Shown here: piece after piece, positions 34,905 to 44,839 of the stretch
How the letters are laid out: each line of letters opens with the position of its first letter
How positions within the stretch are numbered: the stretch's first letter is position 1
Origin: Aeriscardovia sp.
GTDB lineage: Bacteria; Actinomycetota; Actinomycetes; Actinomycetales; Bifidobacteriaceae
NCBI GenBank assembly: GCA_017413255.1
Contig: JAFPUC010000007.1
Span: 110,011-174,010 of the forward strand
Length of the DNA: 64,000 bases
Reading direction: 5' to 3'
The notes under the pieces: generated by a model
What the model was told of the DNA's origin: nothing
The model's input: only the letters and a program-made list of their open reading frames with translations
Databases searched by the model: none
Program-made: the position numbers and the translations under genes

Positions 34905-35342
34905 TTACTTGCCAGCCGGATCGCTTTCAGAGGCCTGATCTTCAGAGCCGGAAGGGGCCGGGGCGCCATTCTCGGATTGCCTATCGCACTCTTTTTCGCT
35001 TGTGCAAGAGTCTTCAGGCTTTTGGGTTTTAAAATCTGTTTCCTCTTCCTTGTCGAGCTGGTCGGAAATCTCCACCACTTTTTTGACGAACTCTTTCCTT
35101 TGCTCCACCGTCATAGACTTCATGTACTTCAAAAGCACCCCGCCCCTGAGGTTTTCGGCTCCGGTTTGCACCTTATGAGCCAAAGCGCTGTTGAGCTGCC
35201 TTCCCTCTTCTACGGTAATTTCCCCCTTGCTCACCAGCTTGTCTATTATCTCTTCGCCTTTATCTGCAGCGCTGCTCACTGCGCCCAGGCCTGCCAGAAA
35301 GATTTTCTTGGCATCAGATCCAAGATCTTCAAAAATACCCAT
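34905..35342 (-). CDS. Phasin-like coiled-coil protein
   Basis: 145 residues from ATG 35342, chosen because AAGGAGA stands just before it. The first 100 residues are amphipathic helix of the PhaF/PhaI phasin-like type (IFLAGLGAV, then GEEIIDKLVSKGEITVEEGR). The last 45 are an acidic, Ser/Pro-rich tail. Phasins coat polyhydroxyalkanoate granules, but no granule-synthesis gene is nearby, so that role should not be assumed. It precedes the UbiB-like kinase by three bases, a pairing that suggests the two act together, perhaps at a membrane or lipid surface. Confidence 0.7.
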   Translation of the reverse strand: MGIFEDLGSDAKKIFLAGLGAVSSAADKGEEIIDKLVSKGEITVEEGRQLNSALAHKVQTGAENLRGGVLLKYMKSMTVEQRKEFVKKVVEISDQLDKEEETDFKTQKPEDSCTSEKECDRQSENGAPAPSGSEDQASESDPAGK

Positions 35343-35452
35343 TTTTCTCCTTTGCAATGTCAAAATCCATGGTCTAGATGAATACCATTTTATCGGATTA
35401 ACATTTCTATTTTTTCGCAGATTTCGTGATAGAATTTTCTAACGTATCCTAA

Positions 35453-35528
<76 letters not shown>

Positions 35529-35620
35529 TTAAGCGGCTCGCATGTTTATTAAAGCCGCGTTGTTTCCGATTTGTTCAGCCGACCTTCCCGTTGGGAATGT
35601 CTATTTTAGGACGAAGAGCC

Positions 35621-36082
35621 ATGAAACCCGAGTTGACGGAGAAGCAGGTAAAGGAGATAAGGTTCCTGCGTCGGAAGGCCATCAAGCGCAGGCAAATGAT
35701 TGTGCTCTCTCTTATAGTCCTCATCCTAATCGTATTTTTCTGCGCGCTGGGTTTGCATTTTTCCGTCTTCTACACCCTGATTCCCGTCTTTTTGTTAGCC
35801 GTCGTAGTAATTCTTGGCATTCGCGCTTCCAGGCAGGCCATGGCATGGGAAAAGAAGGTTTCTGAGGCAGCAAAAAAATCCAGGCAGGAGAAGGAAACAA
35901 AGTTTGAAGCTGACGAAGCCCCTACCTATATACTGCCCGCTCAACAGGCCGACGAAGTTCAGTTTAGGTTGGGTCCGGTTGACAGCGGCATAAAAAGCAT
36001 GAATTTAAAGGCCTTCGACCATGGCAATGGTTTTAACCAGCAGGAAAAAGAAAGCGATCTCGAGAAGGCCGATCTTTTCTAG
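35621..36082 (+). CDS. Small membrane protein with two spans
   Basis: 153 residues from ATG 35621, which has AGGACGAAGA upstream; ATG 35597 would add eight residues. A basic, helical N-terminus (KQVKEIRFLRRKAIKRR) is followed by two adjacent membrane spans and then a hydrophilic, Glu/Lys-rich cytoplasmic tail of about 70 residues. I do not recognise a family. It lies alone between tRNA-Val and the CIRCE-groES unit. Confidence 0.65.
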   Translation: MKPELTEKQVKEIRFLRRKAIKRRQMIVLSLIVLILIVFFCALGLHFSVFYTLIPVFLLAVVVILGIRASRQAMAWEKKVSEAAKKSRQEKETKFEADEAPTYILPAQQADEVQFRLGPVDSGIKSMNLKAFDHGNGFNQQEKESDLEKADLF

Positions 36083-36092
36083 CCTTCCGCTT

Positions 36093-36119
36093 TTAGCACT
36101 TATTTTGCAAGAGTGCTAA
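36093..36119 (+). promoter_or_regulatory. CIRCE operator of groES (HrcA binding site)
   Basis: The inverted repeat TTAGCACTT-N9-GAGTGCTAA fits the CIRCE consensus TTAGCACTC-N9-GAGTGCTAA with one mismatch in the left arm. It ends about 100 bases before groES. HrcA repressor bound here would keep groES low until heat shock. Confidence 0.92.
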
Positions 36120-36220
36120 AAAATAAGATATCCTATATCCTATAACCACCACGCGGTGTCGTCAGCCACCGCCTTTGCGTTTGGTTGCCCAAATTCGATT
36201 AATACCCATAGGGAGGCAAA

Positions 36221-36520
36221 ATGTCGATTGCACTCAAACCAGTCGAAGACAGGATAATCATCAAGCAGGCGAGTGCCGAGACCACCACCCAGTCCGGACT
36301 TGTCATCCCCGATTCCGCCAAGGAAAAGCCCCAGCAGGGAGAAGTGCTGGCCGCCGGCCCCGGAAAGCGCGACGAGAAGGGCAATTTGATACCCATGGAC
36401 GTCAAGGCCGGAGACAAGATTCTGTTCTCGAGGTATGGCGGAAGCGAGATTCACTTCAGGGGAGAAGTTTATCTCATTATCTCTTCCAGGGATGTGCTGG
36501 CGCTTATAGAAGAGCAGTAA
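36221..36520 (+). CDS. groES: Co-chaperonin GroES
   Basis: 10-kDa cap of the GroEL chaperonin, 99 residues. The usual start ([14 protein letters not shown]), the mobile loop around [20 protein letters not shown] and the [14 protein letters not shown] turn are all present. ATG 36221 follows GGGAGG. It is preceded by a CIRCE site and ended by a terminator at 36542, so it is transcribed alone; groEL is not next to it, which is common in actinobacteria. Confidence 0.97.
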   Translation: MSIALKPVEDRIIIKQASAETTTQSGLVIPDSAKEKPQQGEVLAAGPGKRDEKGNLIPMDVKAGDKILFSRYGGSEIHFRGEVYLIISSRDVLALIEEQ

Positions 36521-36541
36521 ACCCTGGACTGAAAAGACCTG

Positions 36542-36562
36542 CGCCCCTTCGGGGGCGTTTTT
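36542..36562 (+). terminator. Rho-independent terminator of groES
   Basis: Stem CGCCCC (36542-36547) with GGGGCG (36552-36557) around a TTCG tetraloop, then five T. It lies 21 bases after the groES stop. Confidence 0.92.
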
Positions 36563-36629
36563 AATTTCGCATGTCTGCGGGTGGATATCATTGTAGGGTA
36601 ATCAGTTGAGGCGTAGCGAAGGGAAAGTA

Positions 36630-38213
36630 ATGAGCGATAAGCCATCTTTACCCAATGCGGAAAACACTTTACCCAGATCCAGTAAAGCCAAAGATATTCC
36701 TGCCAACAGCCCCATCCCCCACAAAAATCCCTCCGCCTTCCATATAAGGCGGAAAAAACTTTCCTCGTGGGATTCTTTCCTCTCCAAAATGCTTGACAGC
36801 GGCAATCCCTCCCTAAGGGTTTTGCTTTGGGCCGTGCTGGACGGCGTGCTTGTAGGGGCGGTAGTGGGTCTGTTTAGGCTTGTCACCGGCATTCTGGTCG
36901 GATACGTAAGGGATCTTTACGAATACATACGCATGGGGCACTGGTGGTGGCTGATTTTAATAGTGGCTGTGAGCCTTGCGATAAGCCTTTTTATAGCCTG
37001 GATCATAAGAAGCGCCCCGCTTGTGGCCTATTCTGGGGCTGCAGACATAGAAGCCAGGCTTCACTCGTTTGAACCCGCATGGTGGAACTGGTGGAGGCTG
37101 TTGTGGAGAAAGTTTGTTGGAGGGACCCTGGCCCTTTCTTCGGGCCTGTACCTGGGATGCGAGGGGCCGTCAATTCAAATGGGGGCCACGGTCGGACTTG
37201 CCATTACGGATGCGACCGGCTTTACCAAGTCCCACAGGCGCCAGCTCGTGGCAGCGGGCATGGCAGCGGGCCTGGCGGCCGCTTTTACCGCGCCTATCGC
37301 AGCTACCCTGTTTTTGATCGAGGGAGACTACCTAAACAGGGAGAAATTCCAGTACCCTCTCTCCACCATTCTCGCTTCCTTTGTGGCAAGCGTGGCAAGC
37401 GGATACATTACCCTTCTGATTTTGGGCACCAGCCCCGACTTTATCCTCATCCATCCCATCCACCTCGCCCTTCACCTTTACTGGGAGTTGATACCCATAG
37501 GGGTGGGGTGCGGACTTTTGGGATATGCCTATGAAAAAACGCTGGCATGGGGAGTGGAGATTTACGATAAGCTCCATATTCCCCACAGGCTCCGCGTATT
37601 TATCCCCCTCGTACTTTCCATCCCAATAGGTCTCTACCTTCCGGCCACTTTGGGGGACGGAAGCTTTCTTGCCAGGGACCTTTCCGTGGGAGCTGCAAGG
37701 GTGTCGATATGGCTTCTTTTCATATATATAGTCCTGAGGCTGATTTTCGCCCAAATTTCCTACGGATCGGGAGCCCCTTCAGGAATTTTCCTCCCAATAT
37801 GTTCTTTGGGGATCATATACGGCATATTTTGCGGAAAAGTTTTTGCGGCGTTCCGCCTCGCCCCTTCCAGCCTCGCTTTCTACTCGCTCATAGGCGTAGG
37901 GTGCCTCGGAGGCCTGTTTGGATCGGTAATAAAAAAGCCCCTTACTGCAGTCGTGCTTGCGGTGGAGGTAACTTCCTTTAGCGATCTGAGGGTGATAGCC
38001 ATCATAGCCGTAATTTCCTACTTCACCACCGGCCTTATAGACAGGATAGATAAGAAAGTCGCAGACAAACGAAAAGGAGTAAATTCCGACTCCAATGGAA
38101 GGGATGACTCCGTGCCGATTAAAGATCTCTTGGATCAGGACGACATCGATATCCAAGATATCCTTGACGGCACAACCAATCCGAACCAACAAGAGGAGAT
38201 GTATGACAGCTAA
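36630..38213 (+). CDS. ClC-family chloride channel/antiporter
   Basis: Eighteen-helix membrane transporter, 527 residues from ATG 36630 (GGGAAAG upstream). TTG 36606 is the alternative. The chloride-site motifs are [11 protein letters not shown] (keeping the gating Glu), [11 protein letters not shown] with the next-helix Glu of FLIEGD, and [11 protein letters not shown]. Both glutamates needed for proton coupling are present, so a Cl-/H+ exchanger is more likely than a passive channel. There are no CBS domains; the C-terminus is an acidic tail. The end overlaps prfA by 11 bases. Confidence 0.9.
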   Translation: MSDKPSLPNAENTLPRSSKAKDIPANSPIPHKNPSAFHIRRKKLSSWDSFLSKMLDSGNPSLRVLLWAVLDGVLVGAVVGLFRLVTGILVGYVRDLYEYIRMGHWWWLILIVAVSLAISLFIAWIIRSAPLVAYSGAADIEARLHSFEPAWWNWWRLLWRKFVGGTLALSSGLYLGCEGPSIQMGATVGLAITDATGFTKSHRRQLVAAGMAAGLAAAFTAPIAATLFLIEGDYLNREKFQYPLSTILASFVASVASGYITLLILGTSPDFILIHPIHLALHLYWELIPIGVGCGLLGYAYEKTLAWGVEIYDKLHIPHRLRVFIPLVLSIPIGLYLPATLGDGSFLARDLSVGAARVSIWLLFIYIVLRLIFAQISYGSGAPSGIFLPICSLGIIYGIFCGKVFAAFRLAPSSLAFYSLIGVGCLGGLFGSVIKKPLTAVVLAVEVTSFSDLRVIAIIAVISYFTTGLIDRIDKKVADKRKGVNSDSNGRDDSVPIKDLLDQDDIDIQDILDGTTNPNQQEEMYDS

Positions 38214-39291
38214 AAGTTTTGAAGAAAAATACCCTATGGCCGTCAAGGCGGAAAAAGAGTATAGGGAAATAGAAGAGAAAATGTCGAAAACCTCCGACAC
38301 CAGGGAGATTAAAAAACTGGCTATGCGCCACGCGGAGCTGGAAGGGGCGGTAGAGTGCCTAAGAGATCTTAGAGTCATGTGCCAAGATCTTGAGGCTGCC
38401 AAAGAGCTTGCGAAAGAAGATCCCTCCTTTGAAGAGGAGGCGCGCCAGACGGAGGAAAAAATCTCCCAAAAAGAGGAGGATCTGAAAAGGATGCTTCACC
38501 CAAGAGATCCGGATGACGCAAAGAACGTAATTATGGAGATAAAGGCGGGTACCGGAGGGGAAGAAGCGGCCCTGTTTGCAGCAGATCTTATGCGGATGTA
38601 TATCCGTTACGCCCAGCTTAAAGACTGGCAGGTCCAAATTCAGTCCCAGTCCGTCACCCAGCTGGGAGGAATAAAGGACGCCCAGATCGCCTTCAGATCC
38701 AAAAATATTTCCAGCCCCGCCCAGGGGGTATGGGCAAACCTGAAATACGAAGGGGGAGTGCACAGGGTCCAAAGGGTTCCGGTGACAGAATCGCAGGGAA
38801 GGATTCAAACTTCTGCGGCAGGGGTTCTGGTTTTCCCCGAGGTGGAAGAAGATTCCGATGAAATCGAAATAGATCCCAAGGACCTTAAAATCGACACCTT
38901 CATGAGCTCGGGTCCCGGCGGGCAAAGCGTGAACACCACCTACTCAGCTGTAAGAATGACCCACATTCCCACGGGGATTGTGGTAAATATGCAGGATGAA
39001 AAAAGCCAGATTCAGAACAGGGCAGCGGCTTTGAGGGTTTTAAAGTCGCGCCTTCTGGCCTTGAAAAAAGAGGAGGAAGCTGCAAAGGCAGCCGACATGC
39101 GCCACTCCCAGGTGCGCAGCCTGGACAGATCCGAAAGAATTCGCACCTACAATTTTCCGGAAAACAGGATTGTAGACCATAGAACCGGCTACAAGGCCTA
39201 TGACCTTGACCAGGTAATGGAGGGGCGCCTTCAAGACGTTATAGATTCGGGCATCCGCATGGACGAAGAAGCGGAGATTTCCGGGGAGTGA
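38203..39291 (+). CDS. prfA: Peptide chain release factor 1
   Basis: Terminates translation at UAA and UAG. 362 residues from ATG 38203, which has AAGAGGAG before it; longer frames upstream run into the ClC gene. The peptide-release motif GGQ is at 239-241, and the stop-codon recognition tripeptide reads PVT in [13 protein letters not shown], the RF1 position (PxT), not the SPF of RF2. The N-terminal coiled region and C-terminal domain are complete. It overlaps prmC as GTGA. Confidence 0.96.
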   Translation: MTAKSFEEKYPMAVKAEKEYREIEEKMSKTSDTREIKKLAMRHAELEGAVECLRDLRVMCQDLEAAKELAKEDPSFEEEARQTEEKISQKEEDLKRMLHPRDPDDAKNVIMEIKAGTGGEEAALFAADLMRMYIRYAQLKDWQVQIQSQSVTQLGGIKDAQIAFRSKNISSPAQGVWANLKYEGGVHRVQRVPVTESQGRIQTSAAGVLVFPEVEEDSDEIEIDPKDLKIDTFMSSGPGGQSVNTTYSAVRMTHIPTGIVVNMQDEKSQIQNRAAALRVLKSRLLALKKEEEAAKAADMRHSQVRSLDRSERIRTYNFPENRIVDHRTGYKAYDLDQVMEGRLQDVIDSGIRMDEEAEISGE

Positions 39292-40157
39292 GGGTAAGCG
39301 ATCTTTTAAGGGCCTCTTCTTCTTACCTTAAACAGGCGGGGGTGGAATGGAGTGAAAGCGAAAGCCTGAAGATTTTCGCCCTAGCCTGCCAAAAAAGCGA
39401 AGGGGAAGTGCGGATTTGGCAGGCGATGGATCCCGAGGTAAGCCAGGTGGCCAGAAGCGAAGAAGTGTCGAGGTTCAAATTTCTTTTGGAAAGAAGGGGA
39501 AAGAGGGTTCCCCTCCAGCACCTGGCCAAAGCGGCCCCGTTTGCATCTTTAGATCTTGAAGTGGGGCCGGGAGTATTTGTGCCCAGGCCCGAAACTGAAG
39601 TGATGCCACAAATTGTTTCAGACTTTCTTTCAAAAAAGCCCCGGGCCCGCATGGCGGACCTGTGCGCAGGAAGCGGAGCGGTGGGGCTGGAAGTGTGCCG
39701 CTCCTGCAGGGTGCAGTGTTTTTCAGTGGAGAAAATGGCCCTCCCCTTCCGCTACCTTCAAAAAAATATTGCAAAACTGAGAAAAGGCTTTTTTCCGGGA
39801 TCGCGCTGCATTGCCGTAAGGGCCAATGCCCTCCTACCATCCACCCTCCCCTTCCTCGCTTCAACCCTCGACTGCGTGGCATCCAATCCCCCCTACCTTT
39901 CCGCGGTCTTTCAGCCCGAAGCTTCCTTCGATCCTCCCGAAGCCCTTTTTGGGGGAGGGGAAAGCGGAATGAAATTTATTTCCACGCTTCTTCCTGTATG
40001 CTACCGGCTTTTGAAAATGGGGGGCTTGTGTATCATAGAGCACGAAAGCGGGCAAAGCGAGGAGGTCTTTTCCCTTTTTTCGCGCACAGGTTTTAAAAGC
40101 GTGAAAACGGTGAAGGATCTGTCTGGAAGGGATCGGTTCACCCAGGGGGTCAAATGA
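39288..40157 (+). CDS. prmC: Release factor glutamine methyltransferase PrmC
   Basis: Methylates the Gln of the GGQ motif in release factors. 289 residues from GTG 39288, which overlaps the prfA stop. The substrate-binding motif SNPPY stands near residue 201, and the SAM loop reads [13 protein letters not shown]. Following its substrate gene prfA is the usual order. It overlaps the next gene as ATGA. Confidence 0.94.
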   Translation: MRVSDLLRASSSYLKQAGVEWSESESLKIFALACQKSEGEVRIWQAMDPEVSQVARSEEVSRFKFLLERRGKRVPLQHLAKAAPFASLDLEVGPGVFVPRPETEVMPQIVSDFLSKKPRARMADLCAGSGAVGLEVCRSCRVQCFSVEKMALPFRYLQKNIAKLRKGFFPGSRCIAVRANALLPSTLPFLASTLDCVASNPPYLSAVFQPEASFDPPEALFGGGESGMKFISTLLPVCYRLLKMGGLCIIEHESGQSEEVFSLFSRTGFKSVKTVKDLSGRDRFTQGVK

Positions 40158-40789
40158 CGAATATAAAGCTTTTTAAAGACTGCCTAGAAGAGGCTGCAGA
40201 ACTTATAAGGGAGGGAGAAGTCATAGGAGTGCCCACCGACACCGTCTACGGCCTGGCGTGCGATGCCTCCAACCCTAAAGCCGTCCTTCGCCTCTATGAA
40301 CTAAAAAAGCGCCCCCTAACTAAGCCCCTCCAGGCGGTTTTCCCATCCGTTTCTTCCTTGAAGGATTTCGGCCTTTCCCTTCCCTCCCCCCTAGACGCTC
40401 TGGCCAAAAGGTTTCTTCCCGGGGGGCTGTGCCCCATAGCTTTGGCCGCCCCCGGCTGCCCGCTTGCAACCGTAAATAAGGAGGGAAGAAAAGAAAGCCA
40501 GGCCATAAGGGTTCCCGATCTCCCCCTCCTTTTAAAGCTTTCTTCGCTCGCGGGCCCCCTCGCCTGCTCTAGCGCCAATATTTCTTCTTTTCCCACGAGC
40601 AATACTGCAAAGGAGGCCGCTCTGGCCTTTGGGGACAAAATCCCGCTTTACGCCTGTTCCAACCAAAAGCCGGCCCTCGTTCCCTCTACGGTAATTTGCT
40701 CCTGCCCCAAAGCGGATGAAGGGGTAAAAATCCTGAGGGATGGGGAAATAAGCTCCCGAGAGATCTACCAATTCCTATCAGGCAGATAG
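40154..40789 (+). CDS. tsaC: L-threonylcarbamoyladenylate synthase (Sua5/YrdC/TsaC family)
   Basis: First enzyme of the t6A37 tRNA modification, using threonine, bicarbonate and ATP. 211 residues. The N-terminal GVPTDTVYGLACDA motif and the following KKRPLTKPL substrate loop are typical, as is the SSANIS element near residue 140. There is no C-terminal Sua5 domain, so it is the short YrdC-only type. It overlaps prmC by four bases and precedes wecA, the conserved actinobacterial order. Confidence 0.93.
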   Translation: MTNIKLFKDCLEEAAELIREGEVIGVPTDTVYGLACDASNPKAVLRLYELKKRPLTKPLQAVFPSVSSLKDFGLSLPSPLDALAKRFLPGGLCPIALAAPGCPLATVNKEGRKESQAIRVPDLPLLLKLSSLAGPLACSSANISSFPTSNTAKEAALAFGDKIPLYACSNQKPALVPSTVICSCPKADEGVKILRDGEISSREIYQFLSGR

Positions 40790-40796
40790 GCTCTAA

Positions 40797-41975
40797 ATGC
40801 GGGCATACCTCTTCATATTCTTATGCGCCTTCCTATCCGTCGCCCTCCTCACCCCCATGGTTAGGCGCCTGGCAATTAAAGCGGGGGCCGTCCAGCAGAT
40901 AAGAAAAAGGGATGTGCACACGGTTCCCACTCCCCGCATGGGAGGAGTGGCAATGTTTTTGGGTTTCGCCCTCGCCTTGTGCTTTGCCAGGGGGATTCCA
41001 TGGTTCAGATCCCTTTTCCAGGGGGACGGCTACCAGCAGTGGGTAATCCTTTTGGGGGCTTTTTTAATCTGCCTTCTGGGGGTGGCAGACGATCTGTTTG
41101 ACCTGGACTGGATGCTGAAACTGGGCGGCCAGATGTTTGCAGCCATTTTTGTGGCGTGGAAAGGAGTGCAGCTAGTCTCTTTGCCCTGGGGCTCGGTCCT
41201 CATCTCCCTTTCCTCTTTTTCCTCCATGGCAATTACGGTGCTTTTAATCCTCATATCCATAAATGCCGTCAACTTCATAGACGGCCTGGACGGCCTGGCG
41301 GCCGGCATTGTGGGGATAGGGGCTTTGGCCTTCTGCGTCTACAGTTACGTCCTGTCAAAATCGCAGCCCAGCTTTTCTTCAATGTCTACGCTGTTAAACG
41401 TGATCCTGGTGGGAATATGCGCAGGGTTTTTAATCCACAACTGGCATCCGGCCAGCATTTTCATGGGAGACTCGGGATCTATGATGCTGGGCTATCTTCT
41501 CACCTGCGCCTCCCTGGTTTTAACCGGCCGCTTTGTTCCTTCCCTGCGCCATTCGGGGGCGTTTCTTCCCGTCTTTATGCCCATTCTCCTTCCCCTCCTA
41601 GTGCTTTTTATCCCCGTTTTGGATATGGTCCTGGCGATCTGCAGGAGGCTTTTAAAAGGGCAGTCCCCCATGCACCCCGATCGAATGCACCTGCACCACA
41701 GGATGCTAAAAATCGGTCACAGCGTGGTGGGGGCGGTGCTGATCTTATGGGCATGGGCCTTCGTAATAGCATTTGGATCCATCCTCACCCTTTTCATCCC
41801 CTTCTTTACCGTTTTGGAAATTGCCTGCGGGGTGGTTCCGGTCCTCACTTTCCTCACCCTGGCCCCCCATTACAGGCAAAGGCTAACGGAATTGGAGATA
41901 ATAGGAAATAAAGGCTCGCATGAAAGGAAGGGAAATGGACCCCCTGGGTCAGATCCAAGCAAAAAAGATCATTAA
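40797..41975 (+). CDS. wecA: Undecaprenyl-phosphate GlcNAc-1-phosphate transferase family (WecA/TagO-like)
   Basis: Multi-span membrane enzyme that starts cell-wall polymer assembly by moving a sugar phosphate onto undecaprenyl phosphate. 392 residues, about ten spans. Signature elements: TPRMGGVAM early, the NFIDGLDGLAAG Asp motif, MGDSGSMMLGY, and the His-rich HPDRMHLHHRML loop. In actinobacteria this gene commonly precedes the ATP synthase operon. It overlaps the next gene by about 40 bases. Confidence 0.9.
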   Translation: MRAYLFIFLCAFLSVALLTPMVRRLAIKAGAVQQIRKRDVHTVPTPRMGGVAMFLGFALALCFARGIPWFRSLFQGDGYQQWVILLGAFLICLLGVADDLFDLDWMLKLGGQMFAAIFVAWKGVQLVSLPWGSVLISLSSFSSMAITVLLILISINAVNFIDGLDGLAAGIVGIGALAFCVYSYVLSKSQPSFSSMSTLLNVILVGICAGFLIHNWHPASIFMGDSGSMMLGYLLTCASLVLTGRFVPSLRHSGAFLPVFMPILLPLLVLFIPVLDMVLAICRRLLKGQSPMHPDRMHLHHRMLKIGHSVVGAVLILWAWAFVIAFGSILTLFIPFFTVLEIACGVVPVLTFLTLAPHYRQRLTELEIIGNKGSHERKGNGPPGSDPSKKDH

Positions 41976-42378
41976 CAGGATTTTCATCTTTGATCTGGTT
42001 TTTTTCGTAGCCACGGCCATCGCATCTTTAATCCTGGGCTCGGTCTTTTCCGGAAGAAAAGGGCTGTGGGGGGCGATCATAGCCGTAATAGTCTTATTGG
42101 TGTTTGCCCTCTTCACTCCCCTCGCCTTTAAGATTTTGAGCCGAAAAAAGGTAAACCCCAGAAAATTCGTCCTTTACGTTACAGGCAGCTGGTTTTTGAA
42201 GCTGATTATAGTTTTCGTAGCCTTGATCATCTTGAGCCGTTTTGCCTTCTTTAATAGGGCAGTATTTGCATGGACGGTTTTTGCAGGGGCCGTGGGGGTG
42301 CTCGCCATAGAGGGCCTCACGGTGTTTTTGACAGGGCTTCCCAAGGTGGAAGAAAGGAAGGAAGAAGCAAATGAGTGA
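41935..42378 (+). CDS. AtpI-like small membrane protein
   Basis: 147 residues from ATG 41935, chosen because AGGAAGGG stands before it; ATG 41920 is possible. Four hydrophobic spans in two hairpins with basic loops, closing with an acidic tail. Its place after wecA matches the AtpI-like gene that opens actinobacterial ATP synthase operons, and the size fits, but the sequence match is loose. Here orn follows, with its ATG inside this gene, and no atp gene is present in the window. Confidence 0.6.
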   Translation: MDPLGQIQAKKIINRIFIFDLVFFVATAIASLILGSVFSGRKGLWGAIIAVIVLLVFALFTPLAFKILSRKKVNPRKFVLYVTGSWFLKLIIVFVALIILSRFAFFNRAVFAWTVFAGAVGVLAIEGLTVFLTGLPKVEERKEEANE

Positions 42379-43018
42379 CGTACTGCTTTGGGTGGACTGC
42401 GAAATGACGGGCCTGGATGTGGAAAAAGAGGAATTGTGCGAAATCGCACTCGTTCCCACCGACTTTTCCCTGCAGCCTTTGGATTGCGGACGCGACTTTG
42501 TCATAAAGCCTTCAAAACGGGCCATTGAAAATATGGGGGACTTTGTGCGCTCCATGCACACCAAAAACGGCCTGCTTTCCCTTATGCAGGCAGCCAAACC
42601 TCTTGAAGAGGTGAAGGGCGAAATCCTTTCCTACGCTTCCAGCTTCGTTTCCCCCGAGCACAAAGGCTACCTTGCGGGAAACACCATAGGGTCGGATAAG
42701 AAATTTATAGACAAGTACCTCCCAGAGCTTTCTGCGATGCTCAGTTACAGGAGCGTGGATGTGAGCTCGATAAAGGAATTGTGCAGAAGGTGGTACCCCC
42801 AGGCTTTCTCACAAAAGCCCGTAAAGCATGCCGACGATCGCTCCCTTGGCGACATAATAGAATCTATAGACGAGCTTAAGTACTATAAACGCGCCATTTT
42901 CAGACCCGTGGGATTTGAAGAGGCCAGGGCGGAAGTTGAAGCGTCCAGCCTGCTCAAAACCTGGCAGGAAAAAGGCGTTACGCTCGTAGACTATTGCAAC
43001 GTTACCAAGAAAGACTGA
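42371..43018 (+). CDS. orn: Oligoribonuclease
   Basis: 3'-5' exonuclease of the DEDDh class that clears 2-5-base RNA fragments, including pGpG. 215 residues. Metal acids are Asp9 and Glu11 in WVDCEMTGLD, a middle Asp in GSDKKFIDKYLPEL, and the C-terminal HADDRSLGDI with the catalytic His and last Asp. ATG 42371 follows AGGAAGGAAG and overlaps the upstream gene by eight bases. Confidence 0.95.
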   Translation: MSDVLLWVDCEMTGLDVEKEELCEIALVPTDFSLQPLDCGRDFVIKPSKRAIENMGDFVRSMHTKNGLLSLMQAAKPLEEVKGEILSYASSFVSPEHKGYLAGNTIGSDKKFIDKYLPELSAMLSYRSVDVSSIKELCRRWYPQAFSQKPVKHADDRSLGDIIESIDELKYYKRAIFRPVGFEEARAEVEASSLLKTWQEKGVTLVDYCNVTKKD

Positions 43019-43028
43019 AAAGACTGAT

Positions 43029-44804
43029 ATGAGGCCCACCTATTTTTCATCCCTTTTCACCCGCACCATGAGGGAGGATCCGACTGACGAAAACGTGGAG
43101 TCGGCAAAGCTGCTGGTGCGCGGCGGATACGTGCGCAAGATGGCCCCCGGCGTCTTTGCCTGGCTCCCGCTGGGACTGAAAGTCCTTAAAAACGTGGAGA
43201 AGGCGATACGTGAGGAAATGGCCCACATAGGCGCCCAGGAAGTTCACCTTCCGGCTCTTTTGCCTAAGTCCGTCTACGCTCCTACGGGAAGATGGGACGA
43301 GTACGGGGACAATATTTTCAAACTTAAAGACCGCCACGGAGCAGACTACCTTCTGGCCCCCACTCACGAAGAGCCCTTCACTCTTCTGGCAAAAGACCTC
43401 CTTTCCTCCTACAAGGATCTCCCCGTTACCCTCTACCAGATTCAGACCAAATACAGGGACGAGGCCAGGCCCAGGGCGGGGCTTATAAGGGGCCGGGAAT
43501 TTATCATGAAGGACGCTTACTCTTTCACCCTTGACGAAGAGGGAATGAAGGCGTGCTACAGCGAAGAGAGGGAGGCCTACGAAAAGGTGTTTAGGAAGCT
43601 GGGCATTTCCTACGTCATAGTGCACGCCTTTTCAGGCCCTATGGGCGGATCTGAATCCGAAGAGTTTTTGTGCCCGCTTGAAATCGGGGAAGACACTTTC
43701 GTGCAGGCCCCGAGCGGCAGGGCGTGGAACGTGGAAGCCCTGAAAACTGTAGAAAAAGAGGAAGACTTTTCTTCCCTTCCCCTGCCCAAAGAAATTTCTA
43801 CTCCCGGAGACGGTTCCATAGATTCTTTAGAGGCCTTTTTGAAAAAAGAGGGAATTTCTTCTCCAATCCTTAAAAACATCGCCGTCGTCCTCAAAGCCCC
43901 CGACGGGAAAAAGAGCGTGGCGGTAGTGGGCCTCCCTTCCGACAGGCAGCTGGATTTAAAGAGGCTGGAAGCCTGCCTCTCTCCCATGGAAGTCTCCATT
44001 GCGGGAGAAGAAGATCTGAAAGAGCACCCCGAGCTTGTAAAGGGATTTATAGGCGTGGGAAAGGTGGGGCCCCAGGGCGCGGGCCCTGCAAAATGCCCTT
44101 ACTTTCTGGATGCCCATGTGTTTAAGGGATCTTGCTGGTGCACAGGATCGGACAAAAAGGGCTTTCACACTTTAAACGTGGTATGCGGAAGAGACTTTGG
44201 ATGCGACAAGGTAGTGGAAGCTGCCCAGGTGAAAGAAGGGGATTTAAGCCCCGACGGATCTGGAAAACTTTCCATAAGGCGGGGGGTGGAAATAGGCCAG
44301 GTGTTCCAGCTGGGCCTCAAGTATTCGCGCTCCATGGGATTTAAAGTGACAGGCCCCGACGGTTCGCAAAAAGATGTGTGGATGGGCAGCTACGGCATAG
44401 GGGTATCTAGGATTATAGCCTGCATCGCCGAAAGCCACCGGGATGAAAAAGGGCTCGTTTGGCCAATCTCGGTCGCCCCCTTTAAGGTGCACATCGTCTG
44501 CGCCAGAAAAGAGTGCGAAGAAGAATGCGAAAGGCTCGGAGTGGAAACCAGCCATTTCGGCCTTGAAACTCTGGTAGACGATAGAAACGAGTCGGCCGGA
44601 GTAAAGTTTGCCGATGCCGATCTTTTAGGTTGCCCCATAATAGCGATAGCGGGGAGAGGCTACATGGAAAAAGGCGAGATAGAAATAAAGATTCGCAAAA
44701 GCGGGGAAGTGAGAAAAGTGCAGGCCAGGGAGGCGGCAAAAGAAATTCTTTCCCTATCCGAAAAACTGCGTTCAAACCTGCTAGACAGCGCCCATCTAGA
44801 ATAG
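43029..44804 (+). CDS. proS: Proline-tRNA ligase (bacterial type)
   Basis: Class II synthetase charging tRNA-Pro, 591 residues. Seen: the N-terminal MRPTYFSSLFTRTMRE, motif 2 in TKYRDEARPRAGLIRGREF, an editing insertion domain (about 225-400), motif 3 with GSYGIGVSRII and a C-terminal anticodon-binding domain. Length and layout match the bacterial editing type. It starts 10 bases after orn and is followed by nusA after 35. Confidence 0.96.
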   Translation: MRPTYFSSLFTRTMREDPTDENVESAKLLVRGGYVRKMAPGVFAWLPLGLKVLKNVEKAIREEMAHIGAQEVHLPALLPKSVYAPTGRWDEYGDNIFKLKDRHGADYLLAPTHEEPFTLLAKDLLSSYKDLPVTLYQIQTKYRDEARPRAGLIRGREFIMKDAYSFTLDEEGMKACYSEEREAYEKVFRKLGISYVIVHAFSGPMGGSESEEFLCPLEIGEDTFVQAPSGRAWNVEALKTVEKEEDFSSLPLPKEISTPGDGSIDSLEAFLKKEGISSPILKNIAVVLKAPDGKKSVAVVGLPSDRQLDLKRLEACLSPMEVSIAGEEDLKEHPELVKGFIGVGKVGPQGAGPAKCPYFLDAHVFKGSCWCTGSDKKGFHTLNVVCGRDFGCDKVVEAAQVKEGDLSPDGSGKLSIRRGVEIGQVFQLGLKYSRSMGFKVTGPDGSQKDVWMGSYGIGVSRIIACIAESHRDEKGLVWPISVAPFKVHIVCARKECEEECERLGVETSHFGLETLVDDRNESAGVKFADADLLGCPIIAIAGRGYMEKGEIEIKIRKSGEVRKVQAREAAKEILSLSEKLRSNLLDSAHLE

Positions 44805-44839
44805 TAGTGAACTGATTTGCGCGGCGAGGGAGAGGGAGA

